Shown here: positions 47,331 to 64,000 of the stretch, one piece after another | Layout: every line of letters starts with the position of its first letter | How positions within the stretch are numbered: position 1 is the stretch's first letter | Assembly (NCBI GenBank): GCA_028571685.1 | Contig: CM053140.1 | Span: 28,129,501 to 28,193,500, forward strand | Length of the DNA stretch: 64,000 nt | From: Heterohyrax brucei | Lineage: Eukaryota > Chordata > Mammalia > Hyracoidea > Procaviidae | Direction of reading: 5' to 3' | Notes under the pieces: generated by a model | Told to the model about the DNA's origin: nothing | The model's database searches: none | The model's input: the letters and a program-made list of their open reading frames with translations, nothing else | Made by a program: the position numbers and the translations under genes

Positions 47331-47870
47331 GTGGAGCAGTGGTAAGCAATTTGGCTGCCCTGAGACCAGAAGAACTAGATGGTACCCAGCTACCACCAAT
47401 GGCTGCCCTGACAGGGAAAATGACAGAAAGTCCCAGATGGAGCAGGAGAAAAAAGGGTTGCAGAGCTCAAATTCTAATAAAAAGATCAGGCTTAATGGTC
47501 TGACAGAAACTAGAGGGACCCTGGAAGACATGGCCCCAGACTCTGTTAGTCCCACACCAAAACCATTCCTGAAGCCAACTCTTCAAAGATTAGACAGACT
47601 GTAAGACATAAAATGATACTTGTGAAGTGTGCTTCTTAGCTCTGGTAGATAAATGAGAATAAATGGCAGTTCTTGTCCCCAGACAAGATGAGAAGGCAGA
47701 AAGGGACAGAAGCTGGTTGAACGGACATGGAAAACACAGGGTGGAGGAGTGTGGTGACAGTTTAGGGAGAGTAACTAGGGATACATAACAATGTGAGTAT
47801 AAATTTTCGCATAAGAAATTACCTTAAACTGTAAAACTTTCACTTAAAGCACAGTTTTAAAAAGAGAGGA
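47331..47870 (+). mobile_element. Afrotherian dispersed repeat, probably L1 3' UTR
   Basis: Collinear with 8105-8597 (actagatggtacccagctac, taatggtctgacagaaac) and ends with the intact tail tttcacttaaagcaca, which in the earlier copy is displaced by an RTE. Confidence 0.65.
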
Positions 47871-47879
47871 AAAAGAAAA

Positions 47880-48000
47880 AAAGAGTTTAACTGCTAAACA
47901 AAACATCAGCAGTTCAAATCCACCAGCTACTCCTTGGAAACTCTATGGAGCAGCTCTACTGAGTCAGAAGTGATTTGACAGCAACAGGTTTTGTTTTGTT
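47880..48000 (+). repeat. AfroSINE
   Basis: The head gagtttaactgctaaac and tail actgagtcagaagtgatttg, ending in ttttgttttg. Confidence 0.75.
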
Positions 48001-48469
48001 GGTGTAGCAGCAGAAAAAGGAGTAACAAGTGTCAGGGGGTAAGCCGCAGTGGCACACACCATAGTAGTGGCGTAGTGACAAGGCCAATAATAGTGTCAGC
48101 AGTAATGTCATTGCTGTTGATAACAAGTTAATAATAGTATCAGTAGCAGTACTATTAGTATTAACAGGAGTGATATCAATGTCAGTAATAGCAGTAATGG
48201 GGAATAACAAGCGTGCGGAAGTCAGTCGCATATCAGCAGACACCGTTTTCGCGGGCCAGGTCCAGTGCTAAGCACCGTGTGAACACTCGTGTAGTCAATG
48301 AGCGGGCACTGGGCAAACACTAGCGGATTCAATGAGTGTATACTTAGCACCCACTATGAGCCAGCCGCTTCCATGCCGTCGGGACCCCATTTTATAGTTG
48401 GGAACACTGAGACCCACAAGTTAATCTCCACCAGCGCTAGGGCATTCGATCCAGAGTCCACCCTTCTGG

Positions 48470-63998
<15,529 letters not shown>

Positions 63999-64000
63999 TT

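Larger units (their letters stand above)
44446..48245. repeat. Decayed AGT/AAC-rich satellite-like tract, fragmented
   Basis: Blocks at 44446-44522, 44835-44985, 45150-45254, 45416-45480, 46488-46720, 46873-47084, 47273-47330 and 48000-48245 are built from AGTAGTAAC, AATAATAGTGTCAG and similar units. A longer motif, gtcaggggg then cacctgcagcagcaaac then atagtagt, recurs at about 44932, 45438, 46619, 46999 and 48029. SINE, RTE and L1-like insertions separate the blocks. Leucine-, serine- and valine-rich open frames here are composition artefacts. Confidence 0.8.

Overview
This is mammalian nuclear DNA from an afrotherian, most likely an elephant or close relative. The only protein-coding gene I can support is UPF1 (RENT1), the RNA helicase of nonsense-mediated mRNA decay. 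Its CpG-island promoter, exon 1 and exons 2-8 occupy about 48.5-64.0 kb on the + strand, and the gene runs off the right edge. The host assignment rests on the repeats: dozens of tRNA-derived SINEs whose 3' tails match the tail of RTE-type LINEs in the same window, which is the AfroSINE/RTE pairing known from Afrotheria. The rest of the repeat load is MaLR-type LTRs, L1, L2, MIR and a mariner.

Layout. 1-6 kb: intergenic DNA with L2/MIR traces, AfroSINEs and a TGGA-type minisatellite (4.25-4.6 kb). 5.9-9.5 kb: an LTR-like promoter with a duplicated 54-bp block, an L1 scrap, a MaLR LTR, a foldback mariner, and an afrotherian repeat split by an RTE. 10-20.2 kb: alternating L1 3' fragments, RTE copies (one with a 5' inversion) and MaLR LTRs, many still with target-site duplications. 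20.2-25.3 kb: mostly unique DNA with MIR, L2 and a hAT-like fragment. 25.3-33.85 kb: a minus-strand ERV-L fossil (3' LTR, dUTPase, integrase, RNase H and RT remnants) split by four later LTRs; one of these carries a rearranged 28S rRNA pseudogene. 33.85-44.1 kb: RTE, L1, SINE and LTR mosaic. 44.4-48.25 kb: a decayed AGT/AAC-rich satellite-like tract cut up by SINEs and RTEs, ending only about 0.3 kb before the UPF1 promoter.

UPF1 reads cleanly: every intron boundary keeps frame and the predicted N-terminus, CH zinc-binding domain and first part of domain 1B are intact. Both exon 7 donors that create the short and 11-residue-longer regulatory-loop isoforms are present. The exon 8 donor looks like a minor (U12-type) splice site. 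From exon 1 rightward repeats become sparse, in contrast with the crowded upstream 48 kb.

There is no sign of bacterial, CRISPR or operon-like content. The many short open frames upstream of 48.9 kb are repeat- or composition-driven and I do not regard them as genes.
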